A program made the position numbers and the translations under genes. This document shows positions 57,021-64,000 of a stretch of 64,000 nt of DNA, piece by piece (within the stretch, counting starts at the first letter, position 1; every line of letters begins with the position of its first letter). The stretch lies in contig JAKBKY010000003.1 in assembly GCA_021832345.1 (NCBI GenBank), positions 186,001-250,000 of the forward strand, in the 5' to 3' direction. The notes beneath the pieces were generated by a model. The model worked only from the letters and a program-made list of their open reading frames with translations, ran no database searches and was not told where the DNA came from. This stretch comes from a bacterium (GTDB taxonomy: Bacteria; Vulcanimicrobiota; Vulcanimicrobiia; Vulcanimicrobiales; Vulcanimicrobiaceae).

Positions 57021-58313
57021 ATGTTAGATATCGCCACCGTTCGTCGCGAACCCGATCGCGTACGGCGCTCGAGTGATCGTCGCGGGATCGACCCCGCGTT
57101 CGTTGACGAGATTCTGCGCCTCGACGCCGAGTACCGCTCGGCCCTGGCAGCGCTCGAACGCGCACAGGCCGAGAAGAACCGGCTCTCCTCGGAGATCGGC
57201 CGCGCGGAAGACCGCAGCGCAGCGGCAGCAGAGCTGCGCCCGCGCCTCGACGCGCTGGCAAAGACCATCGCAGGAGCACAGGCAACCGTGGCAACCCTCT
57301 CGCCGGATGAAGCCGGTTCGCCCTTGCGCGCGCTCTTGGAAGAATCGCCCAACCTTCTCGATGCCTCGGTTCCCGACGGCCACGATGAAAGCGCGAACCA
57401 ACTCGTCCGCAGTTGGGGCACACCGCGCGAGTTCACGTTTACGCCGCGGCCACACTGGGAGATCGGCGAAGCGCTCGGCATTCTCGACTTCGAACGGGCA
57501 AGCAGACTCTCGGGCAGCCGCTTTTCGGTGCTGCGGGGAGCGGGAGCACGCCTTTCGCGGGCACTCGCGCAGTACTTCTTGGACCGCGCGGTGCAACGCG
57601 GCTACGTTGAAGTGGCGCCGCCGTATCTGGTCAGCCGCCACACCATGTGGTCGACGGGACAGTTGACCAAGTTCTCGGACGCCATGTTCCGCGACGCCGA
57701 TGCCGGCCTCTTCATGATCCCCACCGCCGAGGTGCCGCTCACCGCACTGCACGCCGGGGAGATTCTCGACGCGTCGAGCTTCCCGCGCAAGTATGCCGCC
57801 TACTCAGCCTGCTTTCGCAAGGAAGCCGGCGCCGCGGGCAAAGACACGCGCGGGCTGATGCGCCAACACCAGTTCGAGAAGGTCGAACTCGTGTGGCTCG
57901 CCTTGCCGGAGTCATCGTTTGAGGCGCTCGAAGCGCTCATCAACGATGCTGCGGCGTTGCTGGAAGAGCTTGGGCTCGCCTACCGCGTGATCGCGCTCTG
58001 CGCCGGCGACACCGGCTTCAACGCCGCCAAGACCTACGACCTCGAAGTCTGGGTGCCCAGCGCCGGGACCTACCGCGAGATCTCATCGTGTTCCAACTGC
58101 ACGGATTTCCAGGCCCGCCGCGCGGAGATTCGCTTGCGGCGCGAACCCACGAGTAAGCCCGAGCTCGTGCATACGCTCAATGGTTCGGGCTTAGCCGTCG
58201 GGCGTACGCTGCTGGCGATCTTAGAGCATGGGCAACAGGCCGACGGCAGCGTCGTCATTCCCGAAGCGTTGCATCCGTATACCGGGTTCTCTCGGATCTC
58301 GCCGCCCGGCTAA
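57021..58313 (+). CDS. serS: seryl-tRNA synthetase
   Basis: 430 residues, class II synthetase. N-terminal coiled-coil arm (about 30-105), motif 1 region, FMIPTAEVPLTALHAGEIL, motif 2 YSACFRKEAGAAGKDTRGLMRQHQFEKVELV, and motif 3 TLNGSGLAVGRTLLAILEHGQ. The frame is open far upstream, but MLDIATVRREPDRVRR at 57021 is the canonical N-terminus, and the upstream part is antisense to moeA. Confidence 0.97.
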   Translation: MLDIATVRREPDRVRRSSDRRGIDPAFVDEILRLDAEYRSALAALERAQAEKNRLSSEIGRAEDRSAAAAELRPRLDALAKTIAGAQATVATLSPDEAGSPLRALLEESPNLLDASVPDGHDESANQLVRSWGTPREFTFTPRPHWEIGEALGILDFERASRLSGSRFSVLRGAGARLSRALAQYFLDRAVQRGYVEVAPPYLVSRHTMWSTGQLTKFSDAMFRDADAGLFMIPTAEVPLTALHAGEILDASSFPRKYAAYSACFRKEAGAAGKDTRGLMRQHQFEKVELVWLALPESSFEALEALINDAAALLEELGLAYRVIALCAGDTGFNAAKTYDLEVWVPSAGTYREISSCSNCTDFQARRAEIRLRREPTSKPELVHTLNGSGLAVGRTLLAILEHGQQADGSVVIPEALHPYTGFSRISPPG

Positions 58314-58669
58314 TCGCAGGAATCAACGGCCAGATATGCGGCCAACGCTTCTAGCGCGAGCGAACGCTGCGGTGGGGTGAGGGTTGCGGCAAAGCGTGCT
58401 TCGAGGTCGACGCGCGTACGACGTTGGTCCAGCGCCTCGCAACGCACCATCAGCCGTTCGCTGTTGACCAGCCCGAAGGCGACCTCAAGTTCGCCGCGTC
58501 CCGGATCTTCGCTGCGCACCAGGGCGCCCAGCACCACCTCGGCACCCGTGCGGGCGCGCTCGTAGGCAACCTCACGCGGCAGGGCTAGGAGCAGGCTGCG
58601 ATGTGGCCGCAGGCCGGCCGGGGCCGCCGGAGCGCCCAAGCCAAGCCAAGTAAGTACGCCGCGCAGCAT
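58310..58669 (-). CDS. hypothetical protein, possibly SRPBCC-like
   Basis: 119 residues. No family recognised with confidence. The alternation LLLALPREVAYERARTGAEVVLGALV ... GELEVAFGLVNSERLMVRCEALDQRRTRVDLEARF suggests an alpha/beta protein resembling small helix-grip (SRPBCC) domains, in which the first strand is followed by a helix. Overlaps serS convergently by 4 bases. ATG start. Confidence 0.6.
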   Translation of the reverse strand: MLRGVLTWLGLGAPAAPAGLRPHRSLLLALPREVAYERARTGAEVVLGALVRSEDPGRGELEVAFGLVNSERLMVRCEALDQRRTRVDLEARFAATLTPPQRSLALEALAAYLAVDSCD

Positions 58670-58771
58670 GGTGATCCGATTCTCGACTTCGCGTCAAGCT
58701 TCCTCAAGGAAACGGGGGACGAAAAAGGAGACGGGAGAGGAGAGCAACCAAACGGCCGAGCGATAAACGGG

Positions 58772-58777
58772 TAGAAT
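58772..58777 (+). promoter_or_regulatory. -10 element TAGAAT of a leaderless transcript
   Basis: GGTAGAAT ending 6 bases before the ATG at 58784, the spacing of leaderless mRNAs. The same GGTAGAAT box precedes the genes starting at 61630 and 12326. Confidence 0.5.
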
Positions 58778-58783
58778 CGCAGT

Positions 58784-59131
58784 ATGTTGAAGCACTTGGT
58801 CGCTCGAAGCGCAATCATCGCCTTTCTTCTCGCCCTGGTCGCCGCACCGGTCACGGCCCTCGCGGCGCCCGTTTTCTACGGCATCACCGTCCATGTCTCG
58901 ACCAATAATATCAAGGTGCAGAATCCCAGGACGAAGCAGACGCTCAGCTTCGTGATCGTGCCGAAGTTCGATCGCATCTTTTCGCCCGACGGCAAGACCA
59001 CCTATCAGATGAAGAACATCAAACCTGGGCGCTATGTGGAGATCATCTACGACCAGAAGGCCCTTGGAATCCGTCACGCCGATAAGATCTTTCTGCTCAA
59101 CGGCGCCAACCAACGGCTCTCACGACAGTAA
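58784..59131 (+). CDS. small exported protein, unknown function
   Basis: 115 residues with a clear signal peptide (about 1-27, AIIAFLLALVAAPVTALA). The mature part is a short beta-rich domain (VFYGITVHVSTNNIKVQNPRTKQTLSFVIVP ... IKPGRYVEIIYDQKALGIRHADKIFLLN), similar in feel to small OB-like periplasmic domains. No Shine-Dalgarno; TAGAAT box 6 bases upstream suggests leaderless expression. A strong terminator follows. Confidence 0.75.
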   Translation: MLKHLVARSAIIAFLLALVAAPVTALAAPVFYGITVHVSTNNIKVQNPRTKQTLSFVIVPKFDRIFSPDGKTTYQMKNIKPGRYVEIIYDQKALGIRHADKIFLLNGANQRLSRQ

Positions 59132-59173
59132 GACTTCAGCCGGCCGGAGCGCGGTTCTTTCGCATGAGTTGAT

Positions 59174-59203
59174 ATAGGGCACCTCGATCTCCAGGTGCCC
59201 TAT
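59174..59203 (+). terminator. strong intrinsic hairpin
   Basis: ATAGGGCACCT (59174-59184) pairs perfectly with AGGTGCCCTAT (59193-59203), 11 bp with an 8-base loop. No long U-tract directly follows; TTTT occurs about 12 bases later. Separates the small exported-protein gene from the radical SAM gene. Confidence 0.7.
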
Positions 59204-59290
59204 CATCAAACTGGTTTTAGGCGGAGTCCATCGAACGTCGCCGTCCATGCTATATCTCGTGCAGTCGAAAACCGCTCCTTCGGTGCCGGC

Positions 59291-60655
59291 ATGAAACCAG
59301 AGAGAATCCTCGCTGCGCACAAGCCGTCACGCTTCAACGCAATGCGCAGCGTCGAGCAGACGTTGATGCTGGGCAATAGCTTCACCGGTGCCGTCGTGGC
59401 GTTCGATAGCGACGAGGTATCGCTCGTGAAGCCTCTGCTGCGTGGCATCGCCGGCGGAGATGCGGCACCTCCACTCGCCCTCGATCTCATCGAGCTAGGC
59501 TTCCTGGTTCCGGCCGGCCGCGATGAACTCGCCGCCGTGGAAGCGTTGCGGGTTGCTCTCAACGACCCACGTACGCTCGATCTCATCGTCATGCCGACGG
59601 AGGACTGCAACTTCCGCTGCGTTTATTGCTACGAGACATTTGCGAAAAAGGCCATGCAGCCGGAGGCCCGAGAACGGCTCAAGGCCTTCTTGCGTAAGAC
59701 CATCCCGAATCTCAACAGTCTGCGGCTTGCATGGTTCGGCGGAGAGCCGCTCCTCGCGTTTCCCGTCATGGTCGAGATCGCAGAGTATGCGCGTTCGCTC
59801 TGCGATGCTTACGGCGTGCACTTCGAATCGAGCATTACAACCAACGCCTATCTCCTCGACGACCGGAAGATCGACTTCTTGCAGGCGACGCAGTGCCGAA
59901 ACTACCAGATCACGCTCGACGGCACGCAGGAGACCCATGACCGGACGCGCCCGCTGCGAGAGGGCGGCAAGACATTCGAGGTCATTTGGTCGAATCTGCT
60001 GCGCTTGCAGGCAGCGGAGTACGCGCACAACGTCCTGGTGCGCGTAAACGTCCACCAAGACAACTACGACGCCGCGCGCGAGCTTGTCGCCCTCTTCACC
60101 GAAGCATTCGGCCGAGATCAGCGATTCACGATCGATTTCCACACTCTTTGGGATGGCGGGTCGGCGTGGGGGAACCTTCGTCAGCTTGCCGATCGCGAAG
60201 CCGCGCTGCATACGCTGTGCACGACCGCCCTGGGTGCGAACACCCGCGACTGCATCGGATTCAACGCCTTCGGCCCGGGTGCGCGGTATTGCTATTCGGG
60301 TCGCGCGAACTCGGTTGTCGTCGGCTCCGACGCTGCGCTGTACAAATGTACGCTCGCCTTCGAGGATGCCCGCAACCAGATCGGCACACTGACGGACTCC
60401 GGAGAAGCGCTGGTCGACGACGAAAAACTCGCGCGCTGGACGTCAGGATCGGACTATCGCTCCGATGCGGCATGCCGGGATTGCTTCTACGTCCCCAGTT
60501 GCATGGGCGCTTTTTGCCCGTTCACACGAATCGTAGAAGGTCGGCGACCGTGCCCGCCGGAAAAGGTGAATCCGGCGGCGACGCTGGACACCGCGCACGC
60601 GGTGCGCAGCGCGGTTCTGCGAGCCATGAAAGCCGAACGAGACGAAGGGAGATGA
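59291..60655 (+). CDS. radical SAM/SPASM peptide-modifying enzyme (RiPP maturase type)
   Basis: 454 residues. N-terminal recognition-like region (KPSRFNAMRSVEQTLMLGNSFTGAVVAFDSDE ...), typical of peptide maturases whose first domain mimics a leader-binding element. The radical SAM core has CNFRCVYCYE (CxxxCxxC), WFGGEPLL, SSITTNAYLLDD and YQITLDGTQETHDRTRP. The C-terminal SPASM part has CYSGRANSVVVGSDAALYKCTLAFED and CRDCFYVPSCMGAFCPF, enough cysteines for two auxiliary Fe-S clusters. Such enzymes install thioether, C-C or other crosslinks in ribosomal peptides, or act like anaerobic sulfatase maturases. No sulfatase is nearby; a tiny ORF lies 4 bases downstream. Confidence 0.9.
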   Translation: MKPERILAAHKPSRFNAMRSVEQTLMLGNSFTGAVVAFDSDEVSLVKPLLRGIAGGDAAPPLALDLIELGFLVPAGRDELAAVEALRVALNDPRTLDLIVMPTEDCNFRCVYCYETFAKKAMQPEARERLKAFLRKTIPNLNSLRLAWFGGEPLLAFPVMVEIAEYARSLCDAYGVHFESSITTNAYLLDDRKIDFLQATQCRNYQITLDGTQETHDRTRPLREGGKTFEVIWSNLLRLQAAEYAHNVLVRVNVHQDNYDAARELVALFTEAFGRDQRFTIDFHTLWDGGSAWGNLRQLADREAALHTLCTTALGANTRDCIGFNAFGPGARYCYSGRANSVVVGSDAALYKCTLAFEDARNQIGTLTDSGEALVDDEKLARWTSGSDYRSDAACRDCFYVPSCMGAFCPFTRIVEGRRPCPPEKVNPAATLDTAHAVRSAVLRAMKAERDEGR

Positions 60656-60659
60656 CGGA

Positions 60660-60761
60660 GTGATCATCGTCAAACCGGCGGTGCTCTCGACCAGCGAGAT
60701 ACCTACGACGACACCGCCCGTGCCCATAAAGCGGTCACCGGCAGGCCGGCGCATCCCCTAA
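60660..60761 (+). CDS. candidate 33-residue peptide after the radical SAM gene (possible substrate or frameshifted remnant)
   Basis: GTG start 4 bases after the maturase stop with GGGAG about 9 bases upstream. The peptide begins MIIVKPAVLSTSEIP and continues Thr/Pro/Arg-rich (TTTPPVPIKR). It has no cysteine. From about 60697 a different frame looks more protein-like (DTYDDTARAHKAVTGRPAHP...), so it may be a small gene broken by a frameshift. Reality uncertain. Confidence 0.3.
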   Translation: MIIVKPAVLSTSEIPTTTPPVPIKRSPAGRRIP

Positions 60762-60803
60762 AACGTCAGGCAGAAGCTCGGCTCGACTGGTCGAAGCGGA
60801 CGC

Positions 60804-61445
60804 TCATTGATACGTTTTCGTCGCCCCTGCCTTCAATGGGCTGGTTTCGATCATCCTTGCGAAGATTTCAAAAAGTCTTGGATCGCTGAAGGCCCCAGCC
60901 TCGACTTTCATAATCGCCATGGTATCTTCGTGAGAAGTTGCCAAGCGATATGCTCGAGGTTCAGTTAGAGCATCGTAGCAATCAGCGATGAGTAGAATTC
61001 TTGCCCATAGGGGTATCTCATCGCCTCTCAACCCATCCGGATAACCGGATCCATCGTAATGCTCGTGGTGATGCCGCACCGCCTTGACGATGTCGCCGGC
61101 CGGTCTTGCCCTTCCCCAACACACGCTTGATTGCGCTGCGACAATGCGCTCTCCACGTAGGCTATGGGTTTTTATGATTTCCCATTCTCCGGCATCTAAT
61201 CTATGGGGTTTCAGCAGGATATCGTCTGGAATGCCGATCTTCCCAACGTCATGGACGAAGCCGGCTTCTCGCAGCGGGACGAGTTCGTTTTCCGGTAACT
61301 GCATAGCATGGCCCAAGGCTTCCGCCAGGTAACCGACGTTAAGGTCATGTTGTGCTGTGTACTCATCCCTCTCTTGGGTGGCGACATGGATCGCTCGATC
61401 AATGTAATTCATGGAATCCCCCATCGAGGTGAACATCGCGATCAA
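60804..61445 (-). CDS. compact HD-GYP domain protein (predicted c-di-GMP phosphodiesterase)
   Basis: 213 residues, almost only the catalytic domain. HD motif GFVHDVGKIGIPDDILLKP (H65, D66, K69), first His in TAQHDLNVG, GYP motif VRHHHEHYDGSGYPDGLRGDEIPLWARILLIADCYDALT. All expected metal ligands are present, in contrast to the gene at 30365. Base composition is visibly lower in GC (about half) and codon use is more A/T-ending than in neighbours, suggesting recent acquisition. No sensor domain. Convergent with the radical SAM gene. Confidence 0.9.
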   Translation of the reverse strand: MIAMFTSMGDSMNYIDRAIHVATQERDEYTAQHDLNVGYLAEALGHAMQLPENELVPLREAGFVHDVGKIGIPDDILLKPHRLDAGEWEIIKTHSLRGERIVAAQSSVCWGRARPAGDIVKAVRHHHEHYDGSGYPDGLRGDEIPLWARILLIADCYDALTEPRAYRLATSHEDTMAIMKVEAGAFSDPRLFEIFARMIETSPLKAGATKTYQ

Positions 61446-61615
61446 CGAGGTTGGATGCGCCTCGTGAGCGCCCTTTCCTCATCATGCGAACGTGTGTTCT
61501 GGCACAGGTAATCCGGAGCGAACGGCATGGCGCTTGCGTTCGGTCTCGCCTTACTCAACCGCCGTTCTCACCTCTTCCTCATCCTCGCGGCGTAACCGCC
61601 CGGCAGCTTACGTGG

Positions 61616-61621
61616 TAGAAT
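61616..61621 (+). promoter_or_regulatory. -10 element TAGAAT
   Basis: GGTAGAAT ending 8 bases before the ATG at 61630; near-leaderless arrangement as at 58772. No clear -35. Confidence 0.45.
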
Positions 61622-61629
61622 AAAGTACC

Positions 61630-62025
61630 ATGATTGCACGTATAGGACGCTCCCTCCCGGCCGCGATGCTTGGCCTGCTCGCGCTTCTTCTTCCGGCGGC
61701 CGGCAGTGCCGGCACGACGACCACGACGCACACGTACAACACGTCGCTCGCTCCGCAAAGTAGCCTCGTATACCCGGTTACGGGATCGCTCCGGCTGACG
61801 CTCGGTGCGAACGGAACGGTCAACGGCTACTACTCCCCCGGCGGCGTTCGCTCGTTCATCCGCGTGATCGGCGGTCGGACCGGCAACAACATCTGGTTCA
61901 ACATCGCCACGCAGAAGCCGATCCACGTCATCGCCAAGCTTGTCGGAAAGAGCATCATCGGGCAAGCGTTCATCGGCAAAGCGCGCACACCGTACGCGTT
62001 TGACGCCAAGCCGACCAACGGCTAA
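61630..62025 (+). CDS. small exported protein, unknown function
   Basis: 131 residues with a signal peptide (about 1-27, AAMLGLLALLLPAAGSAG). The mature part begins Thr-rich and contains a predicted beta-rich domain (SLVYPVTGSLRLTLGANGTVNGYYSPGG ... NNIWFNIATQKPIHVIAKLVGKSIIGQAFIG). No family recognised. TAGAAT box 8 bases upstream of the ATG. Confidence 0.7.
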   Translation: MIARIGRSLPAAMLGLLALLLPAAGSAGTTTTTHTYNTSLAPQSSLVYPVTGSLRLTLGANGTVNGYYSPGGVRSFIRVIGGRTGNNIWFNIATQKPIHVIAKLVGKSIIGQAFIGKARTPYAFDAKPTNG

Positions 62026-62084
62026 GCCGTAGAGCGCCCCAGGCGCAGGACCGCCAACCGGTCGCAGGCAACTCGGACCCGGCG

Positions 62085-62846
62085 ATGAGCCTTTCTGCGG
62101 ATGCCCTCTTGCTGGTTCTGGTCGTCGGCGCGGTCGGCATCTTGCACACCGCCGTCCCCGACCATTGGGCACCGATCACGCTGCTCGCCCGCCAACGCGG
62201 CTGGAGCCGCGGCCAGGCGATGCGCGTGGCGATGGGCGCCGGTGTAGGGCACACGGTTTCGACGCTCGCGCTCGCGACGATCTTCTGGATCGCGGGAACC
62301 TTCGTCGCTCAGCGCTTCGGCCATACGCTGAACCTGCTCTCAAGCCTCGCGCTGGTGACCTTCGGGGGCTGGATAGCGTACGGAGCGTGGCGGGAGCTAC
62401 GCGAACATGCAACCGGCGAAGCGGGGCACCTCCACCAGGGTCACCTCCACGCACATCGCCATAGCGACGGAACCGTCCATCACCACTGGCACGAACACCA
62501 CGCGCTGGATTGGCACGAGATCGGCGTTACCGGCGGCGCCGTTGCGCTCCACGAACACGCGCACGCGGCGTCATCGCGCACGGCGCTGCTCTTGATTCTC
62601 GGCTCTTCCCCGATGCTCGAAGGCGTCCCGGCATTCTTCGCGGCCGCAAAGTACGGCGCCGGGCAACTCGCCCTGATGGCCGCCGTCTTTGCGGCGAGCA
62701 CGATCCTGACGTACGCCGTCCTTGTGGCGGTCTCGCTCGCCGGTCTCCAACGCGTGAATCTCGGTGCGTTCGAGCGCTACGGCGAGCTGCTCAGCGGTTT
62801 GGTGGTCGTCCTGGTCGGCATCGTCTTCGCGTTCGTTCCAATCTAG
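62085..62846 (+). CDS. NicO/RcnA-like membrane transporter with His-rich loop (predicted nickel/cobalt efflux)
   Basis: 253 residues, about six membrane helices. The first helices carry HTAVPDHWAPITLLARQRGW and GAGVGHTVSTLALA, matching the H(x4)DH and GH motifs of the NiCoT/RcnA/NicO superfamily. A cytoplasmic or periplasmic loop (about 112-160) is very His-rich (HLHQGHLHAHRHSDGTVHHHWHEHH), as in RcnA and HoxN relatives. Divalent metal export, or possibly urease accessory UreH-like transport, is inferred from family. Confidence 0.8.
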   Translation: MSLSADALLLVLVVGAVGILHTAVPDHWAPITLLARQRGWSRGQAMRVAMGAGVGHTVSTLALATIFWIAGTFVAQRFGHTLNLLSSLALVTFGGWIAYGAWRELREHATGEAGHLHQGHLHAHRHSDGTVHHHWHEHHALDWHEIGVTGGAVALHEHAHAASSRTALLLILGSSPMLEGVPAFFAAAKYGAGQLALMAAVFAASTILTYAVLVAVSLAGLQRVNLGAFERYGELLSGLVVVLVGIVFAFVPI

Positions 62847-62865
62847 CCGACGGCTAGGAGGTCGC

Positions 62866-63516
62866 CTAGGGGACGAGCGGATTCAGGTCCGCGAAGGCGC
62901 CCTTTGGGTTGGGAACCAGCCAGAAACCAAGGTCCCAGCAAGTCGGATGGAAGTAGGCCCAGATCAGCGCGGCGCCGGTCGGTAAGACCTTATCTGCCGT
63001 AAGTTCGGCCGGAGTGATCTTCCCCAAGCGCAGGTTTGGATACGCCCGGATTCCGCGCAAGTGTACGGTGCCGTTCGGCAGCCGATAAGCGATGTGCGCA
63101 TGTTGGTGCACCACGGTCCAGCGCGCCGCGCCGATCGGAAAGCGTGACACGGGAGGCTTCGGGTAACGCGACTGGGGATACTCATAGTCGAGCCCCACCA
63201 AGCGGCCTTGGCGCGAGTACCACAAGAAGTTCGGGTGCAGCGGGGTGATGCCGGAGAAGCGGTGGTCGAAGTAGATCGCCGTCCCGCCCATGATGCCGGT
63301 CATCTTGAAGTACCCTGCGGCCCGAGCCGAGGCCACCGTCGGATACTTGGCGAGCAAGACGTGCGCGACGCGGGTAATGTAGGCCTTTTCAGTCGCACTG
63401 GGTGGAGCGGCTGCCGCCGATGGCATCGACATCCCGGACATCGAGGCGGCCTGAACCGGTGCGCCCGCCAGCATCGAGCCGAGAAAGAGAGCGGTGAGTA
63501 GAACGGATACTTTCAT
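62866..63516 (-). CDS. exported protein, unknown function
   Basis: 216 residues from the ATG at 63516, which opens a signal peptide (VSVLLTALFLGSMLAGAPVQA). After a Met/Ser-rich MSGMSMPSAAAAPP segment the mature domain contains GIMGGTAIYFDHRFSGITPLHPNFLWYS, TVVHQHAHIAYRLPNGTVHLRG and WAYFHPTCWDLGFWLVPNPKGAFADLNPLV. The His/Met content and the neighbouring metal transporter suggest metal-related periplasmic function, but no characterised family is recognised. Confidence 0.7.
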   Translation of the reverse strand: MKVSVLLTALFLGSMLAGAPVQAASMSGMSMPSAAAAPPSATEKAYITRVAHVLLAKYPTVASARAAGYFKMTGIMGGTAIYFDHRFSGITPLHPNFLWYSRQGRLVGLDYEYPQSRYPKPPVSRFPIGAARWTVVHQHAHIAYRLPNGTVHLRGIRAYPNLRLGKITPAELTADKVLPTGAALIWAYFHPTCWDLGFWLVPNPKGAFADLNPLVP

Positions 63517-63618
63517 GATTGGCGCCTTCGCTCCACGAACGCGCCATCCATGCGGGGCCTGGGCTGCCGCTTGCATGCCAGGGGGATTCGACAGGCCGGC
63601 CGTATCGCAGGCCCGGGC

Positions 63619-64000
63619 ATGGACATTCTCATCCGACTCATCGCAGAATGGGGGCTTCTCGTTCCTGCAGCGTGCGTCACGATCGTAACGCTGCTTCGCC
63701 GGCGCTGGTTCACCGATATCGCCGACGGCGCATCCGGTGGCCTAGCGACGATCGTCCTCGTGAAGATCAGCGGCGCGCTCTATGATGAACCACGCCCCTT
63801 CGTGGTCGAGCACATTCGGCCGCTCATCCCCCACGTAGCCGATAACGCGTTCCCATCGGACCACCTGGCCGCAACGGGATTAGCGTTCGCATACTTGTGG
63901 CCTCGCTCCAAGCCGCTGGCTGTACTGGTCTTCGTGATGGCGCTCCTGATCGGCAGCGCCAGAGTGCTGGCACATCTTCATTGGCCGCTCGATGTGACGG
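63619..64000 (+). CDS. PAP2-superfamily undecaprenyl-diphosphatase, BcrC-like (3' end outside window)
   Basis: First 127 residues only. PAP2 signatures: VKISGALYDEPRPFVVEHI (motif 1 region ending in RPF), then NAFPSDHLAATGLAFAYL (PSDH, the BcrC variant of PSGH), then GSARVLAHLHWPLDV (motif 3 with H and D). Interleaved membrane helices. The EPRPF and FPSDH wording favours undecaprenyl-pyrophosphate phosphatase over phosphatidate phosphatase, giving a second enzyme besides UppP. ATG start at 63619. Confidence 0.88.
   Translation, partial: MDILIRLIAEWGLLVPAACVTIVTLLRRRWFTDIADGASGGLATIVLVKISGALYDEPRPFVVEHIRPLIPHVADNAFPSDHLAATGLAFAYLWPRSKPLAVLVFVMALLIGSARVLAHLHWPLDVT

Noticed and set aside
1-64000. 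tRNA, rRNA, tmRNA or CRISPR loci
   Set aside because: A read-through by eye found no tRNA-like T-arm/CCA pattern, rRNA segment, tmRNA or regularly spaced repeats; a covariance-model search was not possible here.

Overview
This is a 64 kb stretch of a high-GC, gene-dense bacterial chromosome made almost entirely of housekeeping genes, many joined by 4-base ATGA/GTGA overlaps. The organism looks diderm: it carries ExbB/ExbD/TonB energy-transduction genes together with peptidoglycan genes (PBP1A, UppP, a BcrC-like phosphatase, a 3D-domain wall protein). The gene style resembles deep-branching phyla such as Eremiobacterota/Vulcanimicrobiota (WPS-2), but that is an impression, not a result. I saw no rRNA, tRNA, CRISPR array, insertion sequence or prophage module.

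Layout. 1-2 kb: end of a class I aldolase, an NFU Fe-S scaffold, a 7Fe ferredoxin and a SIMPL protein. 2-4 kb: an unusual membrane-anchored, zinc-ribbon Clp-type AAA+ protein. 4-12 kb (minus): the translation operon rimP-nusA-ylxR-infB-rbfA-nrnA-truB-ribF with a recognisable promoter. 12-15 kb: a small basic protein, a TonB-like envelope protein and pyruvate kinase. 15-24.5 kb (minus): accB-like-accC-nusB-PBP1A-xseA-xseB, then tlyA-nadK-recN. 24.5-26.3 kb: a GAF/HD-GYP regulator. 26.4-30.3 kb (minus): moaC-mogA-folC-folP-folB-folK, joining molybdopterin and folate synthesis. 30.4-34 kb: a degenerate double HD-GYP protein coupled to a degenerate DNA-methylase-like protein, then uppP and a PilZ protein. 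34-38.4 kb: a six-gene TonB/ExbBD cluster. 38.4-43.9 kb: aroF, rluB, rho, a DNA glycosylase, an RNase H-like gene and a glycosyltransferase. 44-50.6 kb: 3D-domain wall protein, rsmA, CPBP protease, a second glycosyltransferase and two M16-family proteins without zinc motifs. 50.6-58.7 kb: ftsH-hpt-tilS-smpB, thioesterase, phosphoesterase, moeA and serS. 58.8-64 kb: less conserved genes, including a radical SAM/SPASM peptide maturase, a lower-GC HD-GYP gene, a NicO/RcnA-like metal transporter and a partial BcrC-like phosphatase.

The most notable signals are: (1) a near-perfect SOS (LexA) operator inside a TTGACA-N18-TATGCT promoter driving an RNase H-fold gene and the mpg glycosylase; (2) an AccB-like protein beside accC whose biotinylation lysine is missing; (3) the compact membrane-tethered Clp ATPase without N-domain, M-domain or ClpP loop; (4) several genes whose only sensible start is a non-canonical codon (AUC, AUA, CUG) at or near an upstream stop; (5) a cluster of apparent pseudoenzymes (HD-GYP, D12 methylase, M16 x2, RNase H); and (6) a radical SAM maturase followed by a tiny ORF that could be its substrate.
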